A stretch of 64,000 nt of DNA from Dendrolimus kikuchii (Eukaryota; Arthropoda; Insecta; Lepidoptera; Lasiocampidae), in contig CM034398.1 of assembly GCA_019925095.2 (NCBI GenBank), forward strand, positions 11,671,001-11,735,000. Reading direction: 5' to 3'. Within the stretch, counting starts at the first letter, position 1; each line of letters starts with the position of its first letter. Shown one piece after another: positions 13,601-28,600 of the stretch. Position numbers and translations under genes: made by a program. The notes below the pieces were generated by a model. The model made no database searches. It was not told the DNA's origin and saw nothing but the letters and a program-made list of their open reading frames with translations.

Positions 13601-16600
13601 GGTATCAGTTCATTTTGGAAAAGGATTTGGATTCATTTTGGATCTCTTGCCCAAAATAGTTTGGGAATCCCTGGTATAGACAATATAATGCACCTATAAG
13701 TCGTACGCAGAACGTTTGCGGTCGCCCCTCCCGCTCGCTACGACTGGCATCGAAGCTTGTCTAAGTATTATTACTTAATATAAATAGATGATCTTTAAAT
13801 ACTTCGGTCAGAACATTTTTCTTTATTAATAACCTGTTTCCTATAGCCAACACAGCAGCATCGTTCATGGCCATTATATGGTTTGGAACATTTTCCGTGT
13901 TTATGTTCACTCAAATAATATCAGACAGTATTGACTGGAGAATAAAGATGGTACTGAGCTTATTGTCAAATACTGCCATTGGTTATGCATTCCAGATGAT
14001 TATTGTATGCGAAGGAACTGCCAGAGGTGAGATCATATAATCTTTATACATTTTATCGTCGAGATTAGAATCAAAGGTGTCGCGTAGTTCTAAAACGATA
14101 AAAGTTTATGAAAATTAGTTCTAGTTCTATAAATTTAACTATATATTTAAGAAAAATCTATTAAGTAAAACCCCTTTCAGAATGTAAATTTATTTAAGCA
14201 TTCTCTAACTATCAACCACTGATTAACTTCTAATCCCGATAGGTAACCGTCCTTAGGAAGCTTATTGCACCGGCTAGATGCGGCATACAAGAAAGGAAAT
14301 ATCGTATTTGTATATCTTTTACAATTCTGTGACGTTTAGTTTATAAAGGTAAATGTAATAAAATTAAATACTTTTTTTACAAAGTACCGCGTAAAATATC
14401 TTAGCAACATATATCCATCATCATCACCATCCGAATATTAAATCCCGGTTGCGTTCTCTCCGACGTCCAGGGTCTGCTTTCCTACTTTTGTTTCTCCACT
14501 TCGCGCGGTTTTTAGCATTCCCGGTTTTGATTTACGCATGCCATCCTTTATATCGTTAAATCAGCATTTTCTGGGCTTTCCCTTTCGACCAGGACCTGAC
14601 GGAGGCGATATAGCTAAACATTTGCTCCCCGCATAATTAGGCGGTCTCCATAAAACTTGGCCGCACCAGGGACTCGTTTGCAATGTCATGTACATAAATA
14701 CTGCTGCATATGCGGGAATTCCTGACGCAGAATGTCTCTACACATCCATCGCAACATATTCATCTCCATGACACGCAACTCTTCCTTGTGTCGCTCAAGC
14801 GCAGGCCACGCCAAGATATTCAAAGTACGATTCCATTGGGACAGTGTCAAAAATTCGTATTCTACTAAATCCACAGGATCTTCTTGATATTATCATGATA
14901 GAATAATCGTAGAAAAAATATAAAGATATATTTTGGAATTAACAGAATAACTTAAGACACCGAGACAATAGTGTCCGGCGACTGTGACGAAATAGTAATA
15001 CAGATCCTAAGTACTAAAACTGGTCCGTGCGCCTGACCGTGTCTTGGTCTAAGCATACAAATTTGGGATCTATTGTGTTACAGGCGAAGTACTCTTTCTC
15101 TTCACTTTTTTTTATTGCTAAGCTTGCAAAAAGGTAGACGACCCAGCTCATGGAATATTATATATCCGTGCAGGAACGGAATAAGAGAAAGAAGAAGAGA
15201 GAAATATAAGTTCCTACGGCCGGGCGGCCTGTCGTTAGAGACATTAAGACAGCCCACAGCCGGGTTGGTAGGGTGTTTACCTCGTCTAGATAGTTACCAA
15301 CCTAGAGTCTAGAGTATGCCGCCTTAACAACCTTAAGTTGACTTCCGACATCACTAGCCAGGTCAGCCTTTGATCGAGGGGGGTCAAGCCGGGGCCCATG
15401 TGCCGGGCGGCAAATTCAAACTTCCCAGAGAAATACATAACTCATCATTAACGCAACTGACCACTGAGACGTCCAGTACTTTAAGCACAGACGCACGCGT
15501 GCTCGGCGACCGGTGCAATGAGCAAGTGATACCTGCTCACATTTGAAACAAATTAACTGTAGATTGTTACACGAGAGGTGAAAGTGACATATTTAAGTAC
15601 GAGATTGTTTGGCACATGAGCCTAGCGAGAGTGCTAATAATTCTAGTGCCTAAATAGGCCTTTCAGCCGAGGTGTTAACCTCGGGTGAAAGGCCTATTTA
15701 ACAGTGTTAACTCTGCTTTTCATTTAGAATATGAGGAAAGTAAATAAAAATTGATTAGTTTTGATCCCGGAAAATTAAAGAGTTCCCGTGGAATAGTTAA
15801 AAAAACCGCACTACGCGGACGAAGTCGCGGGCATCAGCTAGTAGTAAATATTTAGCTCAAATTTGTGTGAATTCAATAATAATTTAGTAAAATGTTGTTA
15901 CAAAATTGTTGCTATTTTTTATTGCAATTTATGCCGCGATTTAACAGTGGCTGTAAAAAAAATTTAGAACATTTGTCGCATGTATTATCTATGGTTCGCA
16001 TAGTTTTCAAATTTTTTTGACAGGAGAATCGTTTCCTAGGGACGAAAAGTGTTGTTTTCATCCCTGTGAATTAGGCAACTCCAAGCGTACTTTCAGAATA
16101 TGAGAAATGAAAATATAGTGTCCTACACATCCGTGGGCGTCTGATGGCTAAAATGATGATGATTGAGGTCAAAATATAGGTAAACGTTGGCGGCATTTTT
16201 ACCAGTTTTGGCGCTCCCTCGAAAAAATTCAAGGACCGGGGCTGGGCCAGGTTCCAGTCTCCCATAAGAATGCATCGCATCGCATTTGTAACACCCTTAG
16301 TGTTACAAATGTATATAGGCGATGATAAAGTGACCTATAGGCGTTTATAACGCCAATGGCGAAGCCAACACGTTGCCAGCTATTAGGTTGGGATAGGAGG
16401 AAGAGATAGAAAGATTAGACCGGAATTTAAAGTACATCAATGGAAGTATGGACGTTCGTGGTGTGTAATAAATTAATAATGTTGTATTTCAGGTTTACAA
16501 TGGAGCGATATGTTCACTCCGGTGTCATATCACGATCACTTTCTTCCGGGCTATGTTGTTCTAATACTAATTGTCGATACATTTCTGTACATGTCCATTG

Positions 16601-19600
16601 CTCTATACGTTGAAAAAATCCGACCAGGTGAATATGGTGTACCGTTACCTTGGTACTTTCCGTTCACCAAAAGCTTTTGGATACCTAACGGTAATAAAAT
16701 AACAGGTATGTTTATTTTTTTATATCACCTACAAAAATAAAAGTCCACACTGGCTTGATCGTTACAAAGGTCGCTTGATAAGAACTTTTAATTACATTAC
16801 ATCGATTTTTTGTATGTGCCCGGCACTGAACCTTTAGAAGGTCAACTAGTCCATTTAAGTAAAGCCGGTTCAATTAACATAAATAATACTGCGTGAATGG
16901 TTTGAATAATTTTGATCGATTGCAGCTCTATTGGACGGTTTAATTACTCATAACTTGTCATTGTGGAGTTATCATTGTACCAGATGATTACGATTCCCGC
17001 TACTTCGTTCGCGTTAAATAACTACAGGTTAAAATCGAATTACTCTGACTGTGATATTAGAATGCTAACTTGATTATTTCTACATAATTTAGCAGAAGGC
17101 ACATGTTACAATGAATACTAAAATTATTTACATATCGTCGCCGTCATTGCAGGACCTTGTAACTATATTAATTGGTAATATTATTATTTTTCGCCAAATT
17201 ATTAACAAGTATTCATATGTGAGAAATAGACGAAAAATTAAAAAAAAAACAAATTTACCTTGTAACTATATTAATTGGTGATATTATTATTTTTCGCCAT
17301 ATTATTAACAAGTATTCATATGTGAGAAATAGACGAAAAATTAAAAAAAAAACAAATTTACCTTGTAACTATATTAATTGGTGATATTATTATTTTTCAC
17401 CAAATTATTAACAAGTATTCATATGTGAGAAATAGACGAAAAATTAAAAAAAAAACAAATTTACCTTGTAACTATATTAATTGGTGATATTATTATTTTT
17501 CGCCAAATTATTAACAAGTATTCATATGTGAGAAATAGACGAAAAATTAAAAAAAAAACAAATTTACCTTGTAACTATATTAATTGGTGATATTATTATT
17601 TTTCACCAAATTATTAACAAGTATTCATATGTGAGAAATAAACGAAAAATTAAAAAAAAAAACAAATTTACCTTGTAACTATATTAATTGGTGATATTAT
17701 TATTTTTCGCCAAATTATTAACAAGTATTCATATGTGAGAAATAGACGAAAAATTAAAAAAAAAAAACAAATTTACCTTGTAACTATATTAATTGGTGAT
17801 ATTATTATTTTTCGCCAAATTATTAACAAGTATTCATATGTGAGAAATAGACGAAAAATTTAAAAAAAAATCAAATTTACCTTGTGACTATATTAATTGG
17901 TGATATTATTATTTTTCGCCAAATTATTAACAAGTATTCATATGTGAGAATAGACGAAAAATTAAAAAAAAAAAACAAATTTACCTTGTGACTATATTAA
18001 TTGGTGATATTATTATTTTTCGCCAAATGGTTAACAAGTATTCATATGTGAGAAATAGACGAAAAATCAAAAAAAAAATCTAATTTTGTTACAAGGTCTT
18101 GCACTGACTCCGACAATATACAAGAGCGAAGGCTTAAATTTGTCGTCTTTTAACTGACGATTAACATACTTTTATTTGCTATTTAGATAAAAGTTAATAC
18201 GATATTTGATTCGTTATAGTTATGACGTCAGCAACAATATATTTGTCCTCTATGTTTATTATGCTTTTACGGAAAACTATGAGACCGATTTGGCTGAAAT
18301 TCGGTATATAAGTAATTTTAATATCAAGGGTGGACAAGGGGTACTTTTCATCCCGGATAATGGGATAGATTTATGTAAAGGTTATCCCAGAAAGTAGGGT
18401 AGGTTTTGTTTTTTTTTGTGATTTGCCATTTTCGTCATTTTGGTAATTTTGTCACTTTTGCTCTTTTGCTCTTTTGCCCTTTTGCTCTTTTGCCCTTTTG
18501 CCCTTTTGCTCTTTTGCTCTTTTGCTAAATAATCCTAGAAAGGGTTAAAATAGAGGAGTTTGTATGGGAGACCAGTCATTTCTCAAGTTTATAGATATAA
18601 AAAATTATACATACATACATACATACATACATAACTTCACGCCAGTTCCCTTGCGGGGTAGGCACAAACAACAGAGTGCCATTTAGGCTTATTCTTACAC
18701 ACCTCACTTGCCTCTTTGACAAAAAAATAAAAAATTATAACCTATAAAAAATGCGATAGCAACTCGATCTGTCTGTCTTTTAAGTTTTCGCGGAAAAACT
18801 ACTAGCGGTAATGGATTAGTTTTGCTGTAATTTTGTTTAAATGTAGTTTTTATAACGAAAGTGGTCATAAATACTTTTCATACCGGGTGATAGGATAGTT
18901 TGCGATATAAAATGAAGTGAATCTTCCGGGGCCAAAAGGCACTAACATAAAAATTTAATACAATATAACCTGTGTTATACCATCTCTTTAAACAAGAGGC
19001 ACGGATTAATAGTAACTTCTTACAAACTACTCAAGTTTGGACCCGCGGCGCAAACGCGGGTCCAAACTCGAGTAATTTGTATGATGATAAAGATAACTGT
19101 TAATTTGAAGGTCTATTATAATTATAATATTTTCTTAAGTTTTCGCGACTTGTATACATAATAAAACTACGTTTTAACGGTTTTAAGCGCTACGTTTCGG
19201 CCACTTTTAGTGGCCGTGATCACGGAAGACAAAGATGTCAAGTTCAACGAGTATTGTTGTTTTATTTAGCTTACCGCCAACTTATTAATTTTAATTATTT
19301 AATTTTTAATTTTGTTTATGGTTATTATTTAAAGCCTAATCTAATTTACTACCGCTTCGCAACATGTTATTTTGTTTAAATGTAGTTTTTATAACGAAAG
19401 TGGTCATAAATACTTTTCATACCGGGTGATAGGATAGTTTGCGATATAAAATGAAGTGAATCTTCCGGGGCCAAAAGGCACTAACATAAAAATTTAATAC
19501 AATATAACCTGTGTTATACCATCTCTTTAAACAAGAGGCACGGATTAATAGTAACTTCTTACAAACTACTCAAGTTTGGACCCGCGGCGCAAACGCGGGT

Positions 19601-22600
19601 CCAAACTCGAGTAATTTGTATGATGATAAAGATAACTGTTAATTTGAAGGTCTATTATAATTGTTATCTACCCTATTTCACGACTTGTATTTGATCAACT
19701 CTCGTAAGAATATTTATTTACATTTACCTAGAAATACCTACATTTCAACATATTTTACTGTGCTAACGTTCTATAAACCGTTAATATCTTTCAGACTCGT
19801 GTTTGAAAGAAGATATAGAACTTGGATACAAAGATGCCCTTCTAAAGGTCGTCCACGATGAAGAACCCAATGGCGTACCTGTGGGAGTCAACATACAGGT
19901 GAGTGAATTGTTCCATGTAGGCGGTTCATAAAGTAGGTACGTTAGCATACGGGGTGATGGGGGAAACGCTAGAGGTGACAAAATGTGGCAAGAGGGAAGG
20001 GAGTCTAAGGAAACATAACGTTATCTCGGTGAAAGCAAAATAAGGGCGGAGTTGTAATTTCTGCTACGTACCATTTGTAGGAGGGTCCAAATTCCATTTT
20101 AACGTGTCATATACTTTATGAATGGCTTCTTAAAGTACTCAAAATTACGTTTTGATTGACTAAAAATTTCTGTTCTGAGTATATTATAAAAATGGATCGA
20201 ACATAATGTGTAGGAAAATGCTATAATATATTTAATGTATATTACTATCTGTCTGTGACATAGTCCACGTTGGCAAATATCTAAGTTGTAATGTCAAAAT
20301 TGGAAATAAGTTTTATTATCTACAGGATAACTTCCAGAAATTTTTCGTAAAAGTCCGGAATGACTTGTTATTCAGGGATTTTACAGAATTTGATTTTACT
20401 GGAATATGATAGCATTAAATGGATCTCGTATTCCTAGTCAGAACATTTTACATCGATTAACAAAATCCATATTAAATTCCATACAGTTTTACATGAATTC
20501 TGATCAAACCAACAAAAAAAAAACAATATGTTTTTTATGTTCTACCCTGACTGAATAGTCTAATCCATTTTTTTTATTATATCTTCAATACAGTAACACG
20601 GCATATTTTGCTTGAGTGTTTCATGTTATATACAGAAATGTACTAGTATTTCTTACTTCATTTATTAAGGTTTTATTTTCTAATTAATTTCCAGAACCTC
20701 ACTAAAATTTATAAAGGACGTAGGAAAGCAGTAGATAACTTAAGTCTTAGAATGTATGAAAATGAAATAACTGTGTTATTAGGCCACAATGGAGCCGGTA
20801 AAACTACTACGATTTCTATGCTAACAGGTAAAACTAATATACAAATTAATATAAACTCGTATTATTCGTATTGTTCTTTTAATTTTTTAATATTAAGTTC
20901 ACTACATGATAATAAATTATTGAGATAAGACGGAAGAGAAAATGTAATGTGATTTTAATAATGGAACAATGCTATCTTGCATGTTGTATTTTTCTTAATA
21001 TATTCCACTGATAAATTTATCGATAATAACAAGTGTATATTACTCCTATTTTTTAATTTGTTCATGTAATACGATGACTTTATTATCCACCTCTAGGCGA
21101 TTCATGAGATAAGAGTTAATTAGATTCTGCAACACACACACGATATGCTTTTGACCACAAAATGTTTATTTAGATGAAGGTACAGACAGATGTCGTATGT
21201 TCTCAGGTATGGTGCCGCCTACATCAGGTAGTGCTATAATAAATGGACACGACATAGTGCGTGAGACAGAATTGGCACGGAAGTCAATCGGGATCTGCCC
21301 TCAACACAATGTTTTATTTCCTGATCTCACTGTAGCAGAACATATTATTTTTTATTCCAAATTAAAGGGATTGCCCGAAAACAAAATTAGAGATGAAGTC
21401 GATCATTTTGTTAAACTTTTGGAATTAGAGGATAAGGTATTTATTTTATATTACTAACATTTACAGGATGGTTTTGCGTGTGACTCCTTATTTTCTGATT
21501 ATGTGTGTCTTATTTTAAAGATTGTGTCATCAGTCATGTGTAATGAGTCTTCATGCTCACATAAGCGATTTCTGTAACCAAAATCGTTTAAGGTAGTGAT
21601 ATTATTATAGATAGCTATGTAAATATGGTCCCAATTTGTAAAATATAATACGTATTTAAAGTAAAACAATTTGATAAACGATACTGTGAATATTTAGATA
21701 GATTATAAGATAATAATCGAATATGTCGTAGTATACTCACGTGTCTCAGCAACTAAGGCATAAATAGGCTTAAATTTTCTTTCTGATTGTGTAATTTTTG
21801 ATATTATCTGCTGACGGTAAAGCAGAACATCGTTAATTACCGATCATTGAAACCAGCCTATGTGTCTTGGACAGGCGGACAAGCGTGGCGTTGTACCATC
21901 CGATCTCAAATGTCGAGGTCCAGTCCTATTCATGAGACATTTATTTGTTTACAATACAACATTGCAAGTGCACTAATTTAGAAATTCATAAAAAATATTA
22001 TATTTGTAAATTTCGTGTCCATAATAATATGTTGGTATATATAATTTAGAAAGACGTAATATCGGACTATTTATCTGGTGGTCAAAAGAGACGCCTATCA
22101 GTGGGTGCGGCAATGTGTGGATCATCACGAGTAGTGATACTAGATGAGCCCACGTCGGGCTTAGACCCAGCAGCTAGACGAGCGCTGTGGGATTTGTTGC
22201 AAAAAGAAAAGAAAGGTGAGATATATTTTTTAAGTTCCGATACTTAAAGATAAAACAGAATAAGCAAGTTTGTACTATTGGTAATGCACAATATACTACT
22301 CTGGTACCCATTCCATAGTAATCAACGGAAATTTCAAATTTCACATCACAGAAGTCGTTCTAAGTCACCTGTGCAATTACGAAATCTAGAAGATGACGTT
22401 AAAAATATAAATGTCTGTGATTTGATTATCTTGCTAGACGTAGACTTGCCAAAATATAACATTCCCAATAAACAAAAACAAACAGTTTTCAATACCATGT
22501 CGGTAAAGTTCAGACATATTTTTTGACTGCTGTTACAGTGCTTGCAAACCACATGTTTTGTTATAATTGCTGGACTATGTCCATGTAATTTATGCCACTG

Positions 22601-25600
22601 CAGTTCCTGTATAACGTAAACAAACCATATCAGGAAATAACTAATGCTCTCTGACAATTCCTTCTTTCTATACAGGTAAATAAGATTAAAGTATTTGTTT
22701 GTAATGTCAAAATAAAAATGTGAAAAAAATCAGGGGGGATCATTCGGATCAAAAGATTCCGAATATGCAATATTTAGAATTTTTGTCTGCCTGTCTGTCT
22801 GGATATTCCAGCCAATCTCTGAAACGGCTTGACCGATTTTAACGGGGCTTTCACTGTCAAATAGCTGATGTCATAAGGAATAACTTAGGCTACTTTTTTT
22901 TAGAGTTCCGCAAAATAAATAATAATAATAATTACTAAAACTGTTAAATATTATTTTCTACTTATCAATATACAAATGTTCTTCAGGTCGAACCATGATT
23001 CTAACCACTCACTTCATGGACGAAGCAGATGTGTTAGGCGACCGAATAGCAATCATGAAAGGCGGACGTCTGCAATGCTTTGGAACACCATACTTTCTTA
23101 AGAAACATTATGGAATCGGATACAAACTTACAATTGTAAAGGGTGACGGATGCAATGTTAATGCCATTACGAACTTATTTAAGCCCTACATACCAAGTTG
23201 TTGTGAGAATACTAACATAGGTATGTAACAAATACACTCTATTAAGAATACAGTCGACTAAGAACGAGTCAGCACTTGACTCGTTCTGAGCCGAGTGTAT
23301 TCTTAGTCAAGTTAAAATTCTTCGAAATCATTCAGATTACACAGAGTGTGTAAAGAGTAGTCGGCTATAAATTAAGAAAGGGTACAATTTAAATGCGCAC
23401 CAAAATATCTTTTTGTCCCTAAGACTAAGTACCAAGTAAAATATATTAACTTCATATAAATTTAATTCACTCTATACCGAGGTGCCTAAAAAACAGAGTT
23501 TCACGTTCCAAAATAAATATACACTCATCAGAATAATTGTACGTTTTGTATTTAAACTCCTTTTGCTTATCAAAATGGATAAATGCTCACCAAATATTGT
23601 TTTACTAAAATAGTAACATTCAAACCGAAAAATACAGTTCTAAATAGCTTTAGTGTAATCAAATTACCCAAACTGAATCCAAAACATATTATTGTTAAAC
23701 TAAGATTACAGTGGATGGATGCAGAAGTCGTGGAAGGCCACGACACACCTTCCATGATCAAATTGATTGTGTACTAGCAGAAGGTGATGTCAAGAGCATT
23801 AAGAACAGACAAGCGTGCATGACAAGAGTTATGAATGTCAAAGAAGCAAGTGAGGTGTGTAAGAATAAGCCTGAATGGCGCTCTGTTGTTCGTGCCTACC
23901 CCGCAAGGGAACTGGCGTGAAGTTATGTATGTATGTATGTATGTAAGATTACAGTCATTTCCCTTTACTTATTTACCCTGCAACCCACACAGCCGCCACC
24001 GCACTTTTTCTTTTGTTAGTTTTTTTAAAAGTTTATGTGATTGACTGATAATAAAACTACGTTTTAACGGTTATAAGCGCGGTAATTTATTTGATTTTGG
24101 TTATTCCAACGTTTCGGCCACTTTTCAGTGGCCGTGATCACGGAAGACAAAGATGTCAAGTGTCAAGGAGTATTGTTAAAGTTTTATTTAGCCTACCGCC
24201 AACTTGTTCATTATTTTAATTATTTAGTTTAAATTTGGTTTATAGTTATTATTTACTCTATGGGAGCCTAATCTAATTTATCACCGCTTCGCAACATGTT
24301 ATAGCTTGAAGAGAAGAAGCGACACAAGAAACTCTTCAGCAAAATGCCTAGCTCTAATAATTTTATATAATATTAAAATGGGTGGAAGGAAAATAAAAGA
24401 AATTATCAGTCAAGTTGGTTTGTGTTCCGGTGCACGACGGAATAACCAAAATCAAATAAATTACCGCGCTTAAAACCTTTAAAACGTAGTTTTATTATGT
24501 ATACAAGTCGCGAAAACTTAAGAAAATATTATGATTGACTGATTTTAACTATTGTGTTCCTTAAAGTGCCATTGATAAATCTTAAGTAGAAATTAATCTT
24601 ATAAGTACCTAAATAATAGATAAATATAATAAAACATAATTTCGTTTTACTTTTGTTTTATTTTCCTACCAGTGATTCATTTTTACTTACCTTAATCATT
24701 TGTGTTACAGTAATATTGAGAGTATAGTATATATGTGGCTATATTATGATATTTTAATCAAATTCATAAAACAATATACAAGCAACACGTGTTTGGAATA
24801 CGCAATATTATATTTGGTATTAAAAATAATTATTGTACGCTCGACCGTTTGCTTTTTTGCTTCAGCAAAAATTACTAAATTGAAGGTGGTGAAACTAAAT
24901 ATTGGTAATATCTATTTAGCGATAATATAAAATATTTGGTCTGAAATTAGCTTTAAAGGCGTTTATATATTTTTATGGCATAGCATAAAAAGGAAAATAG
25001 CTACATTTCTACAGTACTTCATGAAACACAATTTGGTGAGCATTTATCCATTCTGGCAGTTATTTCGAATTTATTTGTAGTAAAATAGGTGCATTTCTGG
25101 CGTTTAAACACAAGCCATTAAGAAAGGTCGAAAACTGTAATTTTGTATATACACGAGCGCTTAGGCAGATAGATAACACTTTGTGTGCTTTTTATGTCAT
25201 ACAAATGGTATCCGCGGTATTAAGATACGAAATTTACACTGTACTGTACATAAACTGTCATGAATATCATCAAGTTATTATACTTGAGATACTTTTTTAC
25301 CCTGGAATGAAATTTGTATTCATGAGATACTAAATTAATAATAATAGAGACTAAATTGACAAAATCACTTTGTAATATACATACTATTTATTTGCTTTTG
25401 TAATCTATTCCGTTGTATGTTAAATTTAATATAATAGTAAAAGACTCTTGAGAAATAATATGCTAATAAATAATGAAATAATATATTGCGACGGTATCAA
25501 TACTTATTTTTGTTACAACTCCATTAATTCTTCGAAAAGTAATTGTAATACAAATTCTATATGTATTTAAAAAAGAGCCTGATATAGATAAATAATTATA

Positions 25601-28600
25601 ATAAAAAAATATTGCTAGACGTGTTGCTGGGGAGTTTCTTACCGCTTCCTCTCCTTTAAACAGCAATAACATGTTATGAAGTGGTGTACATAGAATAGGA
25701 AGTAGATTTAAATTTTGACTTCCATGTATGACCTTCAAAAAGTGTTCTCCAGTGTAACTTATTTTGAATAAAAACTTTTGACTTTAAATATTAAAAAAAA
25801 ACAAGTTTGTTCCAAGATACTGTGGCATTTAAATAAGAAAAATCGCCCAAACTATTTCGCCAATACGAACTTGTTACGATTCAATTTCATACGTGAAGTT
25901 AAATTACTTAAGAATGGAAACCGCGGGTTGTTATGTCATAAATAATTAACGCAAATCTCAATGACTTACGATGACCCTGTACCAAGAAAACATATTATCA
26001 TAAATTACTATAAAAACATTATTTAACTTTCTATTAAAAAAAAGCTGTTTCTCAGGTTCAGATACAGATTCGATAGAAATTATTAAACTATATTAAAAAT
26101 AATCTAATTTTTTCCATTAACTCCATTATTTTCATAGGATCAGAGCTGACTTATATCTTGCCAAATGAATTTGTCCACAAATTCCCATATTTGCTGCGTG
26201 AATTGGAGGAAAAAAAAGAATTGTTATACGTATCAAGTTATGGGCTATCGGTGACTAGACTCGAAGAAGTTTTTATGAAGTAAGTACTTAAATTCATTAA
26301 TCCATATTAATATAATAAATGAGAGAGTAATTTGAAATATCCATCACTTTTTATGTCTTGGAAATAAATTGTTATGTATTTACTAGAGTTTACCCCGCGG
26401 CTGGGCCGCGGGTTAACCTCTAGTTCCAGCTTCTTGTTTAAAGAGCAGGCGTTAATACAGGTTACAATGTACACCATTTTTATGTTAGTGCCATTTGCCC
26501 CCGAAAAATTCACTTCATTTTATATCGCAAACTCGATGCTTGATATATTCTCATGCCGATCTCCTGGCATGAGTATATGTGTCCATTTTCGGCATTAAAA
26601 CTACATTTAAACAAAATTACAATAAAAACGATCCAGTATTCCCAGTGTTTTCCGAAAACTTAACAGAAAGACATATCGAGTTACTATCGCATTTTTATAG
26701 ACGATGCATTTTTATATCTATGAACTTGAGAAATGATTGGTCTCATCCAAACTTTCATCCTCTATTACAAACAGTCCTAGTTTTGTTTATCTATCCCCCG
26801 TCAATGAAAACTACAAAAATGACAAAAGGGACAACATCAGCAAAAAGGACAAAAAGAGCAACATGGATAAAAAGGACAAAACAGAGTCGAAGAGCAAAAG
26901 AGCAAAAGAGCAAAAGAGCAAAAGAGCAAAAGAGCAAAAGAGCAAAAGAGCAAAAGGGCAAAAGGGCAAAAGAGCAAAAGGGCAAAAGAGCAAAAGGGAC
27001 AAAATAACCAAAATGATGAAAATGGCAAATCACAAAACCAACCAAAGCCTGTCCCACTTTTGGGATAATCTTTACATAAATCTATCCCATTATCCGGGAT
27101 GAAAAATATCCCATGTCCACCCTCGGTATTCAAATTACATATGTACCGAGTATCAGCCAAATCGGTCCAAAAGTCTTTCCGTAAAAGGATAACAAACAGA
27201 GTGACAAATATACTTTTATCCCGGAAACTACCCCATTTTCCGGAATAAAAAGTATCCTATGTTCATTCTCGGCATCGAAAATATATATATACTGAGTTTC
27301 AACCAAATCGGTCCAGTAGTTTTTACGTGAAAACGGAACAGACAGACAGACAGAGTTACTTTCGCATTTATAATATTAATAGGGATTTTCGACAGCAAGT
27401 TTATCTCCGATTCTCATACTCAAGCACAGAATATTTTAATGAGTAATGGGACTTTTTCCTAGGATAAGGTTAAGCGCGCACTACGATTCCATTTTCTGCG
27501 ATACAATTTAGAAATCGCGCCGCAGTAAAATTTCAGGCGACTTTTTTATCGCATATTTTTGTGCTTACTCCAATTGAAAGCCAAATGTTCCCACTCCGCG
27601 ATATTATCACGCGGTAAAAACGCATATTACGCGCTTGGCCTTAAGATTTGAAGTTTACATGAGTAAACTGTAAGCGTATGTCCATATTCGATATCGGGAT
27701 TAAACGTGGGATAGTTTTTTATTTCGGATATTGGAATTTATTCTGCATGGAATTCAACCAGAGTACGCAAATGAATCCTCGTGAAAATACTTACTTAAAA
27801 CATACTGTAGTGCTTGGAGTTTTATTGTGAACCATTATAGGTAGATAACTCTTTATTGTCTACCATTACAGAAAAACGTAGAAACTAGTTGTACTATTCC
27901 AATTGGGTACAAAGGGTGGTCTTAATTACCTCTAAAAAGCGAACTTGTCCAGAAAACCCCATATATTTAAATAGAAACTATTCAATAAAATAATATGCTC
28001 AATAAGTTAAAAAATGGCCGAAACGGTGCATAATCTCTAGGCAGAATTCGTACCCATGAAGACTAAAATAACCAATTAAAACGACTATTTCTATGACTTT
28101 TAAGATCAATGAATAATGAAATGATAATATATTTTAAGATAATTCTTTAAACAAAGTTCCTTATCGCACATTACTCGGCGGATGGGAGCTAGAGGAAAAT
28201 GTGTTAATAGAAATGAAAAAAGCTGACCGCTTTATATTATTATACAATTTCGAACTTTAATGCAGTGAAATAAGATCTAACATAAAAATAATATCCATTA
28301 ACGTAATTTACGGTATTTTGAAATTACAAGGTCTTGTTACCGCCGATGTTATTTGGCCGCATTTGAACGCTGTCGTCGCTCACGTGCACATGTTTTTATA
28401 TTATATTTTTATTATATTACTAGAGTTTACCCCGCGGCTGCGCCGCGGGTTAACCTCTACTTCCTGCTTCTTGTTTAAAGAGCAGGCGTTAATACAGGTT
28501 ACAATGTACACCATTTTTTATGTTAGTGCCATTTGCCCCCGAAAAATTCACTTCATTTTATATCGCAAACTCGATGCTTGATATATTCTCATGCCGATCT

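Larger units (their letters stand above)
19899..22740. other. introns 9 to 12, no element recognised
   Basis: Apart from exons 10-12, AT-rich intron sequence without recognisable genes or well-defined repeats. Confidence 0.35.

Noticed and set aside
17154..18086. Regular array that might look like a CRISPR
   Set aside because: Units are 103 bp direct tandem repeats without unique spacers, inside an intron of an animal gene; this is a minisatellite.
21840..21960. Short GC-richer stretch in intron 11 considered as an RNA gene
   Set aside because: No tRNA-like boxes or stable fold could be seen; left unannotated.
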